A DNA stretch of 64,000 nucleotides from Brachypodium distachyon (lineage: Eukaryota; Streptophyta; Magnoliopsida; Poales; Poaceae): assembly GCF_000005505.3 (NCBI RefSeq), contig NC_016135.3, positions 14,602,613 to 14,666,612 of the forward strand. Reading direction: 5' to 3'. Made by a program: the position numbers and the translations under genes. Below, piece by piece: positions 1 to 11,550 of this stretch (positions are counted from its first letter, which is position 1; every line of letters begins with the position of its first letter). The notes under the pieces are model-generated. The model made no database searches. It saw only the letters and a list, made by a program, of their open reading frames with translations, and had not been told where the DNA came from.

Positions 1-535
1 AAAACAAACACATTTGATTCTTATAACTAGATCGATCCATATGCTCTAAATCGATAAGAGAGGTATGGATTTTTCGCTCAGATTTAATTTTTTCCTTTTC
101 TTTCTGTTTGGACAAGAAGATATATTAAATATTTGACTAAGACTGGGTTTGATTCTACTTTCCTATTTCTCAACAACAACTTCGCTCATCAGCTATTTCG
201 TGTTTTCAAAGTTATTAATTGTCTCATACATTATTTTCGATTTCGATAGTCTGGTGTAGCGTACCTTATGCAAACAGAATTCTAAGGTTTCTTTATTTTA
301 TTATGCAATAAGAAGAATTCTTCCATTCTCTTTTTCTTTGGTTTTAGGAAAATCCAAACTAAAAATTTTATAGGGAAAGCAATTCCTAGTAAAAAAATCC
401 TGGATCCTTCCACTTAACATAGATCAAAAGGAATTTTTCCAATAGAACTATGGAACCCCTGAGCGGTTGTACTTGTACTGCAGGAATAGGAAAACTCGCT
501 ATTTACTTAGTTTATTTGCCATAATGAGTTATGTG
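1..535 (+). other. Plastid spacer upstream of trnS-GGA, no gene
   Basis: AT-rich sequence that runs directly into the 5' half of trnS-GGA. In grass plastomes the region upstream of this tRNA is the spacer toward ycf3, so I infer the same origin. No coding exon was recognised. Confidence 0.45.
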
Positions 536-584
536 GGAGAGATGGCTGAGCGGTTCAAGGCGTAGCATTGGAACTGCTATGTAG
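536..584 (+). pseudogene. trnS-GGA: trnS-GGA, 5' half only
   Basis: The 5' acceptor strand GGAGAGA, D-arm and anticodon arm of a class II serine tRNA are present, with the anticodon GGA inside CATTGGAACTG. The variable arm, T-arm and 3' acceptor strand are missing. After CTATGTAG the sequence switches to rps16 exon 2. The molecule cannot fold as a tRNA. The break marks a junction between two plastid fragments. Confidence 0.8.
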
Positions 585-585
585 A

Positions 586-769
586 CCCTCGGAGAGAAGG
601 AAGAGATCTTCGAAAAGTAGTTTTTTATGATTTGATAAAGAATCAAACTTCTTTAAATGTTCCAGCTATTCTCTATTTCCTTGAAAAGGGTGCTCAACCG
701 ACAAGAACTATTTATGATATTTTAAAGAAGGCGGAATTCTTTAAAGAAAAAGAAAGAACTTTGAGTTAA
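586..769 (+). pseudogene. rps16: Plastid rps16, exon 2 fragment
   Basis: The frame reads [10 protein letters not shown] near the start, then [13 protein letters not shown] and finally KEKERTLS followed by a stop, which is the C-terminal two thirds of plastid ribosomal protein S16 of the small subunit. Exon 1 and the group II intron are absent because the trnS fragment is joined directly upstream. The coding frame is open from about 586 to the stop at 767-769, with substitutions such as GFYDP changed to VFYDL. Without exon 1, the promoter and the plastid it cannot make S16. Confidence 0.85.
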
Positions 770-1318
770 AATAGAGAACTAAATGAATAAAAAAGTAGGA
801 GAAGATTACTAGTATCCCTCGTTGTCTAATTATTTAGATACAATTTTCTTAGTCCTATTTGGATTTATGTCGTGCCAATTCAACATAAACCCCTATTTTA
901 TTTACTTTTTTTATCTAATTTTTTTCTTACCATTGTATCTCCATTGACAAAGGTCTCTTGAACAACTAGAATTTGTAGATAGATAGGTCTCTTTATCCTC
1001 ACTCCATATTCTACTTTTCTGCCTACACTTCCCTCAAATGATAAGGGTGTTTCTCTTCCATCTATTTTCATAGAAGATTTTTTTAATTTAAATTAAAAAT
1101 CGCTAAAAAAAGGACAATTTTCCCATCGCGATTGGGGTCACTCTTTTTTTTACCTTAGGGGAATTTAACTGGATCTGTTCGTTTTAGCATTTGAGTCTTT
1201 TTCATGGTCGATAAAATCTTTCTTTTTATGTCTTGCTAGTTCAATGGTTTGGCAAAAGCGCGCGGTGTAATTCTATTGATTTTTGGATTTCGATCGTATC
1301 TAAGATTCTTTTTTATCT
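770..1318 (+). other. rps16-trnK plastid spacer, no gene
   Basis: AT-rich plastid intergenic DNA between rps16 exon 2 and trnK exon 1, collinear with a normal plastome read on the complementary strand. No ORF or RNA gene seen. Confidence 0.6.
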
Positions 1319-1355
1319 GGGTTGCTAACTCAATGGTAGAGTACTCGGCTTTTAA
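1319..1355 (+). pseudogene. trnK-UUU: trnK-UUU exon 1
   Basis: A 37-nt 5' exon beginning GGGTTGC and ending CTTTTAA, followed by GTGCGACTATG, the 5' end of the trnK group II intron. The intron (1356 onward) carries matK as usual. Exon 2 is not found after matK, where the sequence jumps to inverted-repeat DNA, so no complete lysine tRNA can be made. One base differs from the usual exon (CAATGG in place of CAACGG), judged from memory of the family. Confidence 0.85.
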
Positions 1356-2042
1356 GTGCGACTATGATCTTTTAAACATTTGGATGAAGCAACAAATTCG
1401 TCCAGACTCTTGGTAGAGTCTAGAAGACCACGACTGATCCTCAAGGGTAATGAATGGAAAAAAAGCATGTCGTAATAAAATTCATTTCTTTTTTTTATTT
1501 TTGGAATGGAATAGAAAATTTACTATTTTCTTGGTCTAGTGAATAAATGGATAGAGCCTGGCTCTAATTCTGGTAAAATAAAAAGCAACGAGCTTTACTT
1601 CTTAATTGGAATAATTCCCCGCTCTAATTAGACGTTAAAAATGGATTAGTGCCAGATGCGGGGAAAAGTAGGGTTTTCCTATGAGTGGGCCCTTTATTTT
1701 TTCTTTTTTTAGAAATCCTTATTATTCTTGATTATGGGTTGAATAAAGGATGTTATGTATTGAACGTAAAGGAAGCAGTATATTGATAAAGAGACTTTAT
1801 TCCAAAGTCAACAGAGCGATTGGCCTGCAAAAATAAAAAAAGGGGTTCTGCTCTCTTTTCTAAATTAGAACAAACATAAACTAATTGGATAGAAAAGGAA
1901 CAAAAAAAAGTGGATTAGACTCCCTTTCTTTCCAGGGTTTTTATTAAAAAATGCAACACCCTGTTCTGACCACATTGCACTATGTATCAGCATTCGATAA
2001 ACCGAGAAAAGCTTCTTCTTTCTGATTCAAGTAGAAATACAA
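1356..2042 (+). other. 5' part of trnK group II intron
   Basis: Intron sequence between trnK exon 1 and the matK start. It opens with the group II 5' motif GTGCG. No other coding sequence is seen. Confidence 0.7.
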
Positions 2043-3576
2043 ATGGAAAAATTCGAAGAGATTTCAGAAAAACATAAATCTCCTCAACAATACTTTGTAT
2101 ACCCACTTCTCTTTCAGGAGTTTCTTTATCTATTTGCCCATGATTATGGATTAAATGATTCTGAACCTGTGGAAATTGTTAGTTGTAATAACAAAAAATT
2201 TAGTTCACTACTTGTGAAACGTTTAATTATTCGAATGTGTCAGCAGAATTTTTGGATTAACTCGGTTAATCATCCTAACCAAGATCGATTGTTGGATTAC
2301 AAAAAAATAAATTATTCTGAGTTTTTTCTCAGATTGTATATGAGGGGTTTCCGATCGTTGTAGAAATCCCATTCTCACTACAAGAATTTTTTTGTCCGAA
2401 AGAAAAAGAAATACCAAAGTTTCAGAATTTACGCTCTATTCATTCAATATTTTCCTTTTTAGAAGACAAATTTTTGCATTTGCATTATCTATCGCATATA
2501 GAAATACCCTATCCTATCCATTTGGAAATCTTGGTTCAACTCCTTCAATACCATATCCAAGATGTTCCATCTTTGCATTTATTGCGATTCTTTCTCAACT
2601 ACAATTCGAATTGGAATAGCTTTATTACTTCAATCAAATCTTTTTTTCTTTTAAAAAAAGAAAATAAAAGACTATTTTGATTCCTATATAACTCTTATGT
2701 ATCAGAATATGAGTTTTTTTTGTTGTTTCTTCGTAAACAATCTTCTTGCTTACCATTAGCATCTTCTGGAGGCTTTTTGGAACGAATCCACTTTTCTAGG
2801 AAGATGGAACATTTTGGGATAATGGACCCTGGTTTTTTTTGGAAAACCTTATGGTTCTTTATGGATCCTCTTATGCATTATGTTCGATATCAAGGAAAGG
2901 CAATTCTTGCATCAAAAGGAACTCTTTTTTTGAAGAAGAAATGGAAATGGTACCTTGTCAATTTCTGCCAATATTCATTTTCTTTTTGGACTCAACCGCG
3001 AAGGATCCATCTAAACCAATTGGCAAACTCTTGCTTCGATTTTTTGGGTACCTTTCAAGTGTACCAAAAAGTCCTTTGTTAGTAAGGAATCAAACGCTGG
3101 AGAATTCTTTTCTAATAGATACTCGAATGATAAAATTCGATACCATAGTCTCCGCTACTCTCCTCATAGGATCTTTATCGAAAGCTCAATTTTGTACTGG
3201 ATCGGGGCATCCTATTAGTAAACCCATTTGGACAGAGTTATCTAATTGGGATATTCTTGATCGATTTGGTCAGATATGTAAAAATCTTTTTCATTATCAT
3301 AGTGGATCTTCCAAAAAACGGAATTTGTATCGACTAAAGTATATACTTCGACTTTCATGCGCTAGAACTTTAGCTCGTAAACATAAAAGCACGGTACGAA
3401 CTTTTATGCAACGATTGGGCTCGGTATTTGTAGAAGAATTTTTTACGGAAGAAGACCCAGTTTTTTCTTTGATGTTCACCAAAACAACCCTTTTTGATTT
3501 CCGTGGATCGCATAGTGAGCGTATTTGGTATTTGGATATTATCCGTATCAACGGCCTGGTGAATCCTCGTAATTAA
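2043..3576 (+). pseudogene. matK: Plastid matK (intron maturase), frameshifted
   Basis: matK encodes the maturase that helps splice plastid group II introns. The start ([13 protein letters not shown]) and the end ([13 protein letters not shown]) are both present, and the 1,534-bp span fits a full grass gene of about 511 codons. The frame is broken. A base is lost in the T-run near 2,320-2,330, shifting out of frame to a stop at 2,361. An in-frame TGA at about 2,678 replaces an arginine CGA, a C-to-T change. A further shift occurs between about 2,690 and 2,730, and another near 3,050. The conserved domain X region ([17 protein letters not shown]) is readable near 3,355-3,405. It sits in the trnK intron as in plastomes, but on a nuclear insertion and without exon 2. 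Confidence 0.93.
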
Positions 3577-3636
3577 TTATTAGACAAAACTAATAAACAG
3601 GAAAGGGTCGATGAATGATCAAGATAAAACTTTCAT

Positions 3637-3720
3637 ATTTTTGCATTCTGAAATGTTCTTCATAATTTTTGCATTCTGAAATGTTCTTCATAATTTTTGC
3701 ATTCTGAAATGTTATTTATA
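3637..3720 (+). repeat. Three tandem 28-bp units
   Basis: Units at 3637-3664, 3665-3692 and 3693-3720, each starting ATTTTTGCATTCTG. The first two are identical and the third is altered at its end. The array lies close to the join between the matK block and the inverted-repeat block. Confidence 0.9.
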
Positions 3721-4010
3721 TTATAATAAAGAGTAGGCGAATCTATTTTTATTTGGGTACCATATGCACCTCTTTGGGCTTCTATTGAATCGAGAAATTG
3801 GATTGTACATCTTTCATCTTTTTGATTTTGATATCGATTTTGATACATATAAGGTGTCCTACGGATAATGCAAATCGAAGCTATTTGATGTCTGACTCAG
3901 GCCTATATGACCGATCGATCGAAATACTCCAAGACTCCACCTTTGTCATATATTCCATATATCGCATTAGGTAGATATCATATTCATGGAATACGATTCA
4001 CTTTCAAGAT
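3721..4010 (+). other. Plastid inverted-repeat spacer before trnL-CAA
   Basis: Sequence resembling the ndhB-trnL spacer of the plastid inverted repeat. No gene seen. Confidence 0.5.
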
Positions 4011-4093
4011 GCCTTGATGGTGAAATGGTAGACACGCGAGACTCAAAATCTCATGCTGAAGAGCGTGTGGAGGTTCGAGTCCTCTTCAAGGCA
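4011..4093 (+). tRNA. trnL-CAA: trnL-CAA, plastid-derived, slightly degraded
   Basis: The acceptor arms GCCTTGA and TCAAGGC pair, and the anticodon CAA sits in ACTCAAAATC. The T-arm GGTTCGAGTCC is present. The variable-arm region appears two bases longer than the usual 81-nt gene and the anticodon stem has a C-to-T/G-to-A type change (CTCATG for CTCGTG), judged from memory. It may still fold. In a nuclear insertion it is best treated as a tRNA-like relic. Confidence 0.8.
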
Positions 4094-4394
4094 TAATATG
4101 GAGAATGCTCCGTAGAAGTATTCCGGAAATCTGCGCCTGGCGCTCTCCTCTATCTTCTGAGGTCCTTAACCATCTCTCTGAAAAAAGTAGACAGTAAAAG
4201 CCAAAATAGACTAAATATAGCCTGAACGATCCTAAAAATCCCTCGAAGGAGATAATAAAGAACCCAAAACGGATGGTATCCTACTGCAAGGGTGGTCTTA
4301 AGAATCCAAAAGAGGTTGCTCAGAAGAGATAGATGTATCCCAACCTCTATTGCTCTCGCGTAAAGACTTTTTTTTACGCGACAGGAAAAAGTGA
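4094..4394 (+). other. Plastid inverted-repeat spacer, no gene
   Basis: Spacer between trnL-CAA and the minus-strand hypothetical ORF. No supported gene. Confidence 0.5.
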
Positions 4395-4808
4395 CTACGA
4401 ATTCCCCTTTTTGTTTGCGAATCCCTGGTTGTATCCTTTGAGCGCACGCCCATAAGTAGCGATCAAATCAAGGAAATCGAGCAAACGATCCCAATACCGT
4501 GAAAGAGAAACTTCCCAGATCCAGGGAAGCTTATCATAAAGGGCTTCGACAAGGGGTTTTATTCGTTCTTTGAGCAAAAAGATAAAGATCGGATAGATTC
4601 GAACCACAATTGCAAAGGTAATAACTACTATGCCAGCCCAAATCATGATCTTCACCAACTTGGATTTGGTTCTCTCGCTAAAATCGTGAGTTGCAGAGAT
4701 GAGAATCATGAAAAGCAAGATCCCGAATAAGAAAACAGAAACCGAGGAAACCACAAGAGTGAAGACTAGTAGAGTCTTGTCTTTTGTCATTCTTTGCTCC
4801 TTTTTCAC
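4395..4808 (-). CDS. Grass plastid inverted-repeat hypothetical ORF, 137 codons
   Basis: An uninterrupted 137-codon frame. Two strongly hydrophobic stretches lie at about residues 11-41 and 51-79, and a charged region with an aromatic-rich C-terminus follows. The length and place, between trnL-CAA and the ycf2 remnant in the inverted repeat, match the reading frame annotated in rice and related plastomes as ORF137. It has no known function, and in grasses it may itself be a leftover of the degraded ycf2 region. Here it is part of the nuclear insertion, so expression is doubtful. Confidence 0.6.
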   Translation of the reverse strand: MKKEQRMTKDKTLLVFTLVVSSVSVFLFGILLFMILISATHDFSERTKSKLVKIMIWAGIVVITFAIVVRIYPIFIFLLKERIKPLVEALYDKLPWIWEVSLSRYWDRLLDFLDLIATYGRALKGYNQGFANKKGNS

Positions 4809-5037
4809 TCAATGATTCTTTCTAATTTCCAGACCAAAAATTCTATATGTCTATTCTATGATATTTCTATATATATAGAATATGATATCTAATATGACAC
4901 CCGATTTGTCAAAGGGGTTGGATTTGTGACGACGTTCCAAAAACGGGTACTATCGGCTCGGGTGAATTAGAGAATAGACAGAGGTCCGTTGGCATTTCAG
5001 CCTTTCTTCTCCTTTCAGGGCCTATCCGAAAGAGAAT

Positions 5038-6225
5038 CTAGTACCTCTTGGTCCTGAATATCAGAATAGGACGAACGAACTGGCCTCCGCGGATATCTTT
5101 GCTTCGGAACAAAACCCTGCAATCAAATGGATTGTCCCAAGGGCGCCATATTCTAAGAGCCCAAGTTATGCTATTGAAAATTCGTTCCTCTAGCAGTTCC
5201 GGTTTGACCATTCCGTTCCCTTTTTCAAACTCCACTTCTTTTCATATAGCAATCCCTGATCAAAGAGAGAACAATATCCATTTCAAAACATTTCTAACGG
5301 ATTCCTTGGTTCGGACCGACGAAGTAATGGCACTTGATTATTATCAACCTGACTGCAATCTTTTTCTGTCGGTAAGGATTGCATTAGAGCACCTTCTACT
5401 TCTAATAGGCCATGAACTATAGATAGAGAAGAATCATTCTGAGCGAGTCCATAAGAAGCGATCCACTTTTTTTCATTGGTTCCAGGGGAAGACCAAAGAT
5501 CTTGCATGGCAGGTCCGCCATAAAAACGCAAAAGAGAAAGAAGTCACGTTAATCTCTTCATGCTCGTTCCAAGTTCGAAGTACCTTTTGGCCAAAGAAAA
5601 ACCCGCTTCCTAACACGATCACCTCTTTATATAGATAGATTGATTCTATGGGGTTATTACTTATAAGTCTATTTTGTACAAGAGCCCCTCATATCTGATA
5701 GAAAAAGGTCCCATGATCCTGAGCCGATCTTACCTTGGCTCGCAAACCACAAGTTTGTCTATGAAGAGTTAATCTAATTGTATTTTTTTCTATAATGGAT
5801 TTCTTATGTGGAATACTAATGGACAGGGCCTCGTTGCTAAGTGCTACAAGATCTAGTGCACTGGAACTCGTGGTTATGCACCCGAATCTTTTAGTATGGA
5901 ACATTGTATTTTCTAAGTAAAAACCCCTAGTATATGAAAGAATGAAAAGGTGCTTTCGTTCTTGTGGAATAAGAAGCCCTCGTACCTTAATGAAAGGAAA
6001 ATCGTAATTTTTCGTTAGGTATTTGACCAAATAGGATCGTCCAGTTCTTATAGAACCTGTCACTAAAATACCCGATAGGGCTAAACGGAACGAAAAGGGT
6101 TTTCCATGAGATGGTAAATGAAAACGATTAGCCCCACATGAGGTTTGGGAATAAGTGATTGTCTGATAATGAGCAAGGAGTATACGTCTTTCTGCTAAAG
6201 AGGATCTATTAAACTCATAATTCAT
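5038..6225 (-). pseudogene. ycf2: ycf2 remnant (C-terminal half pieces)
   Basis: Three minus-strand frames read in order as parts of ycf2, the very large plastid AAA-type ATPase linked to protein import. At 6225-5689 are [20 protein letters not shown], a P-loop-like region [14 protein letters not shown], and then ALSNEALSI and [10 protein letters not shown]. At 5531-5283 is [13 protein letters not shown], and at 5235-5038 is ALRIWRPWDNPFDC. Large internal pieces are missing and the frames do not join. Grass plastomes have lost functional ycf2 and keep just such a remnant, so most of this decay predates the transfer. The normally glycine-rich P-loop reads GSIRTGRS, with Arg in place of Gly. 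Confidence 0.85.
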
Positions 6226-6546
6226 TAGATCCTTGTTATCAATGCCAACTAGGTATCATAAGTAAATGGATCCCGGTTGTTCAATCCTTTGATAACCAAG
6301 GTCATTCTTTGCTAAAGAGAAATGATCACTATGAGTCAGACTCAATAGAATTGGATCAATTCCAAATAGAGAGAATTAGGATTCTTGATCCCTCTCAATC
6401 TCTCTTTCAATTCGAGGATCCAGAGAGGTGTTTTCATAGTCATCTCCGAATATTTGCCATCTCCGAATATTTTTGATTTCATTTTTCTATGATATGTCTT
6501 TCTATATGAAAATTGGTTATTTACGATGTAGGATGATCCCTGTTAA
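6226..6546 (+). other. ycf2 remnant to trnI spacer, no gene
   Basis: Degenerate plastid sequence, with no open frame or RNA gene that I can support. It probably includes further ycf2 debris. Confidence 0.5.
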
Positions 6547-6620
6547 GCATCCATGGCTGAATGGTTAAAGCGCCCAACTCATAATTGGTAAATTTGCGGG
6601 TTCAATTCCTGCTGGATGCA
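6547..6620 (+). tRNA. trnI-CAU: trnI-CAU, plastid-derived
   Basis: A 74-nt gene with acceptor strands GCATCCA and TGGATGC and the anticodon CAU in AACTCATAATT, where C34 is normally modified to lysidine in plastids so that it reads AUA. The T-arm GGGTTCAATTCC is intact. It lies between the ycf2 remnant and rpl23, its usual plastid position. No clear disabling change was seen. Confidence 0.88.
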
Positions 6621-6794
6621 CGCGAACGGGAACGTTCCATAAGTCTATTGGAACTGGCTCTCTATCCATGGAATCTCATCCATCATCCATACATAACGAA
6701 TTGGTATGGTATATTCATACCATAACATAAGAACAATAAGAACTCGAATTCTTATCGATACAGGAACTCAGAGCATAGGAGGGAAAGTTGATTT

Positions 6795-7076
6795 ATGGAT
6801 GGAATCAAATATGCAGTATTTACAGAAAAAAGTCTTCGTTTATTGGGAAAGAATCAATATACTTTTAATGTCGAGTCAGGATTCACTAAGACAGAAATAA
6901 AGCATTGGGTCGAACTCTTCTTTGGTGTTAAGGTAGTAGCTGTGAATAGCCATCGACTACCCGGAAAGGGTAGAAGAATAGGACCTATTCTGGGACATAC
7001 AATGCATTACAGACGTATGATCATTACCCTTCAACCGGGTTATTCTATTCCACTTCTAGATAGAGAAAAAAACTAA
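6795..7076 (+). CDS. rpl23: Plastid ribosomal protein L23, open frame
   Basis: A full-length 93-codon frame starting [12 protein letters not shown] and ending LLDREKN. It has the L23 core at residues 20-60 ([20 protein letters not shown]) and the basic loop [12 protein letters not shown] that contacts 23S rRNA near the peptide exit tunnel. It stands just upstream of rpl2, as in the plastid operon. No stop or frameshift is present. Because it lies in a nuclear insertion without a transit peptide or nuclear promoter, it is probably not expressed as L23. Confidence 0.9.
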   Translation: MDGIKYAVFTEKSLRLLGKNQYTFNVESGFTKTEIKHWVELFFGVKVVAVNSHRLPGKGRRIGPILGHTMHYRRMIITLQPGYSIPLLDREKN

Positions 7077-7094
7077 AAGAGAATACTTAATAAT

Positions 7095-8528
7095 ACGACG
7101 AAACATTTATACAAAACACCTATCTCGAGTACACGCAAGGGAACCATAGACAGGCAAGTGAAATCCAATCCACGAAATAATTTGATCCATGGACGGCACC
7201 GTTGTGGTAAAGGTCGTAATTCTAGAGGAATCATTACCGCAAGGCATAGAGGGGGAGGTCATAAACGCCTATACCGTAAAATCGATTTTCGACGGAATCA
7301 AAAAGACATATCTCATACACTATGAGGATGGTGAGAAGAGATATATTTTACATCCCAGAGGGGCTATAATTAGAGATACTATTTTTTATGGTATAAAAGT
7401 TCCTATATCAATGGGAAATGCCCTACCTTTGAGTGCGGTTTGAACTATTGATTTACGTAATTGGAAGTAACCAATTAGGTTTACGACGAAACCTAGAAAT
7501 CGATCACTGATCCAATTTGACTACCTCTACGGGATAGACCTTAACAGAAAACTGTTGATTGAGTAACGGCAGCAAGTGATTGAGTTCAGTAGGTCCTCAT
7601 AGAAAATTATTGACTCTAGAGATATGGTAATATGGAGAAGACAAAATTGTTTGAAGCACGCACAGAACCGGAAGCGCCCCTTGTTTCAAAGAGAGTAGGA
7701 CAGGTTATTCACATTTAATTTGATGGTCAGAGGCGAATTGAAAGCTAAGCAGTGGTAATTAAGACCCCCGGGGAAAAAAGGGATGTCTCCTACGTTACCC
7801 ATAATAATTGGAAGTATCAACGTAATTTCATAGAGTCATTCAATCTGAATGCTACATGAAGAACATAAGCCAGATGACGGAACGCGGAGACCTAGGATGT
7901 AGAAGATCCTAACATGAGCGATTCGACAGATTTGGATTCCTTTCCTATATATCCACTCATGTGGTACTTCATCATATGATTTATATAAGATCCATCTGTC
8001 TAGAGATCATCATATAGAAAGCCGTATGCTTTGGAAGAAGCTTGTACAGTTTGGGAAGGGGTTTTTTGAGAGAAAAGAAGAATCTACTTCAACCGATATG
8101 CCCTTAGGCACGGCCATGCATAACATAGAAATCACACGTGGAAGGGGTGGCCAATTAGCTAGAGCAGCAGGTGCTGTAGCGAAACTTATTGCAAAAGAGG
8201 GTAAATCAGCCACTTTAAGATTACCATCTGGGGAGGTCCGTTTAGTATCCCAAAACTGCTTAGCAACAGTCGGACAAGTGGGTAATGTTGGGGTGAACCA
8301 AAAAAGTTTGGGTAGAGCCAGATCTAAGTGTTGGCTAGGTAAACGCCCCATAGTAAGAGGGGTAGTTATGAACCCTGTGGACCCCCCCCCCCCATGGGGG
8401 CGGTGAAGGGAAAGCCCCCATTTGGTAGAAAAAAACCCACAACCCCTTGGGGTTATCCTGCGCTTGGAAGAAGAACTAGGAAAAGGAAAAAATATAGCGA
8501 TAGTTTAATTCTTCGTCGCCGTAAGTAA
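7095..8528 (+). pseudogene. rpl2: Plastid rpl2 (two exons, group II intron), broken
   Basis: rpl2 encodes ribosomal protein L2. Exon 1 begins with ACG at 7095 followed by ACGAAACAT. In grass plastids this ACG is edited to AUG, which would not happen in the nucleus. Exon 1 ends near 7432 and the intron starts GTGCGG at 7433. Exon 2 runs from about 8093 (CCGATATGCCC) to the stop at 8526-8528. Exon 1 appears to lack roughly 50 bp after GACATATCT relative to the usual gene (from memory, not aligned). Exon 2 has a 12-C run at about 8382-8393 where the conserved NPVDHPHGGGEG motif should be, which shifts the frame. The tail [10 protein letters not shown] is still recognisable in another frame. Confidence 0.92.
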
Positions 8529-8583
8529 ATACGTAACTAGGAATATGGAAAATTGCATTTTTTGCATTTGCAATAGTGCGATG

Positions 8584-8657
8584 GGCGAACGACGGGAATT
8601 GAACCTGCGCATGGTGGATTCACAATCCACTGCCTTGATCCACTTGGCTACATCCGC
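8584..8657 (-). tRNA. trnH-GUG: trnH-GUG, plastid-derived
   Basis: A 74-nt histidine tRNA on the minus strand with acceptor strands GCGGATG and CGTTCGC and anticodon GUG (GATTGTGAATC). Its position between rpl2 and rps19 is specific to the expanded inverted repeat of grasses. There is one apparent change in the T-stem (CAGGTTC in place of CGGGTTC), consistent with C-to-T/G-to-A decay. Confidence 0.9.
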
Positions 8658-8791
8658 CCCTTATCCAGCTACAGGATTTTTCTCTTTTTTCCATTCATCA
8701 TTATTCTATTTATTCTGACCTCCATACTTCGATCGAGATATTGGACATAGATTGCCGCTCTTTAAAAAGGAAAAAAAAGGAGTAATCAGCT

Positions 8792-9073
8792 GTGACACGA
8801 AAAAAAACGAATCCTTTTGTAGCTCATCATTTATTGGCAAAAATAGAAAAGGTCAATATGAAGGAGGAGAAAGAAACAATAGTAACGTGGTCCCGGGCAT
8901 CTAGCATTCTACCCACAATGGTTGGCCATACAATCGTGATTCATAATGGAAAGGAACATATACCTATTTACATAACAAATCCTATGGTAGGTCGCAAATT
9001 GGGGGAATTCGTACCTACTCGGCATTTCACGAGTTATGAAAATGCAAGAAAGGACACTAAATCTCGTCGTTAA
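8792..9073 (+). CDS. rps19: Plastid ribosomal protein S19, open frame
   Basis: A 93-codon frame that begins with GTG at 8792, the usual start of this plastid gene, and reads [20 protein letters not shown], with the S19 core at about residues 30-75 ([15 protein letters not shown] and [14 protein letters not shown]) and the end KDTKSRR. S19 pairs with S13 at the head of the 30S subunit. It is intact apart from substitutions such as HHLL. It marks the inverted-repeat edge next to psbA, as in grasses. In the nucleus a GTG start without a promoter is unlikely to be used. Confidence 0.9.
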   Translation: MTRKKTNPFVAHHLLAKIEKVNMKEEKETIVTWSRASSILPTMVGHTIVIHNGKEHIPIYITNPMVGRKLGEFVPTRHFTSYENARKDTKSRR

Positions 9074-9122
9074 CTGAATTCAGAATAGAAAGATTCAGAA
9101 TAAAAAAAAGATGCAAAGTAAA

Positions 9123-9164
9123 GAAATACCCAATATCTTGGTAGAACAAGATATTGGGTATTTC
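9123..9164 (-). terminator. psbA 3' stem-loop
   Basis: A perfect 17-bp inverted repeat (9123-9139 with 9148-9164) around an 8-nt loop, about 45 bp beyond the psbA stop. Plastid mRNAs use such 3' hairpins for end formation and stability. Confidence 0.85.
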
Positions 9165-9209
9165 TCGCTTTCTTTTCTTCAAAAATTCTTATATGCTAGC
9201 GGAAAATCC

Positions 9210-10288
<1,079 letters not shown>

Positions 10289-10361
10289 TCAAATTGCAAG
10301 GACTCCCAAGCACACATATTAACTAGAAATAATATAGATAATAGAAGGCTTGTTATTTAAC

Positions 10362-10391
10362 AGTATAACATAGACTATATACCAATGTCAA
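10362..10391 (-). promoter_or_regulatory. psbA plastid promoter
   Basis: On the minus strand a -35 box TTGACA (10386-10391) and a -10 box TATACT (10362-10367) are separated by 18 bp that include a TATA-like element. This is the classic psbA promoter for the plastid-encoded polymerase. It would not act as such in the nucleus. Confidence 0.85.
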
Positions 10392-10437
10392 CTAAGTCAG
10401 CGCACTTCTATGGTATCCTATAATAAATAGGGACCGT

Positions 10438-11545
10438 TTATTTGTATAGACCTAACAGTAGATATCCGTGTATACTGCTAGAACTAAACCGGCAGTACAT
10501 ACGCCGCTCAGAGGGCAGTTTGGAAGATCGAAATTTTTCAGCCCGCGTGGACCCGACCTGGCCCACCCTCTCTCCTTCTCGTTCGTTCCCCTGCTCCCCC
10601 TTCTTCTTCCCTGCGCTTGGAGCCGCCGCGCCGCCGCCATGCCCACAGCCCTCCGTGAACCATCTAAATACTGCTGCACTAATCGTTTGATTCCGATGTC
10701 CAGAAGCCACATAGGAGGTATGAGATACACTGGTTGAGATAACCAAGGCATGGACAGAGCGGTGTGGGTTCAGAACCGGGAGAAGATGTAGTAGCAGTAA
10801 CTCAATATTTCATTCCTGGCATTGATATCGATGTACCCTTGTTCGAACCAGAGTTCTTCAAATGCTTGTTGTAACATGAGATTAACCGTGGTAACAGTAT
10901 GTGTCTATATCTCTCCAATCTCCATACAGAACCAGCTATGCCACTCAAGCTTTTAATAGTTGACTAAAAAAAAATCCAATTATAGTACCACCGCAGCGGC
11001 GAGACGCTGGCTAGGTGTGCATCCCTCGTCTCTCTCCAATTTCTTCAATTTCTCAGGAAAGAATCCCCAATTTCTTCAACCCTAGGGCTGGAAGTCGATG
11101 TTCGCCTGTTCATGCGGCTGCCCGGCCTGCCTAAACTTGTAGCCGTGGGGCCAACAAAGACAGGCAGTATCTTTTACGGTTAATTGATTTAAATATCAAA
11201 TGTCCATACAACCCTTAGAACTCAACGGTGGATATGTACATATACTGCTCACTCCCTCCTAGCAGTACAGGGGTACCATAAAAAAGCTCAAATTAAAACT
11301 TTTCCCGAAAGTTCAAACCCTAAATCACCTTTCTGTCCGTGAGAGTAAAACAGGCATAACTATTGATTGGATGAACCAAAAAATACGTATGAGTACGCAA
11401 AAGAAAGGTATTGAAATTATGTAACCAACGCAACAAGAATCAGATCAACCGTACGTACCAATCAAAATATATGGTCAAAACAGTAACAGTTGACAGAAAG
11501 TTACGAGGATTAATCAAAAACCAATTTCGAGGAATAACGAGAAAA
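10438..11545. other. Unassigned nuclear sequence
   Basis: No supported gene. A CT-rich stretch with a GCCGCCGCC-ATG context occurs near 10,560-10,640 and looks like a gene leader, but the frame after it ends within about 33 codons. Two similar motifs of about 75 bp, each containing a TACTGC...GCAGTA inverted pair, lie at about 10,440-10,500 and 11,200-11,275. Confidence 0.4.
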
Positions 11546-11550
11546 ATGAA

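Noticed and set aside
5048..5422. 124-codon plus-strand frame in the plastid block
   Set aside because: It is antisense to the ycf2 remnant, whose order and motifs are clear on the minus strand.
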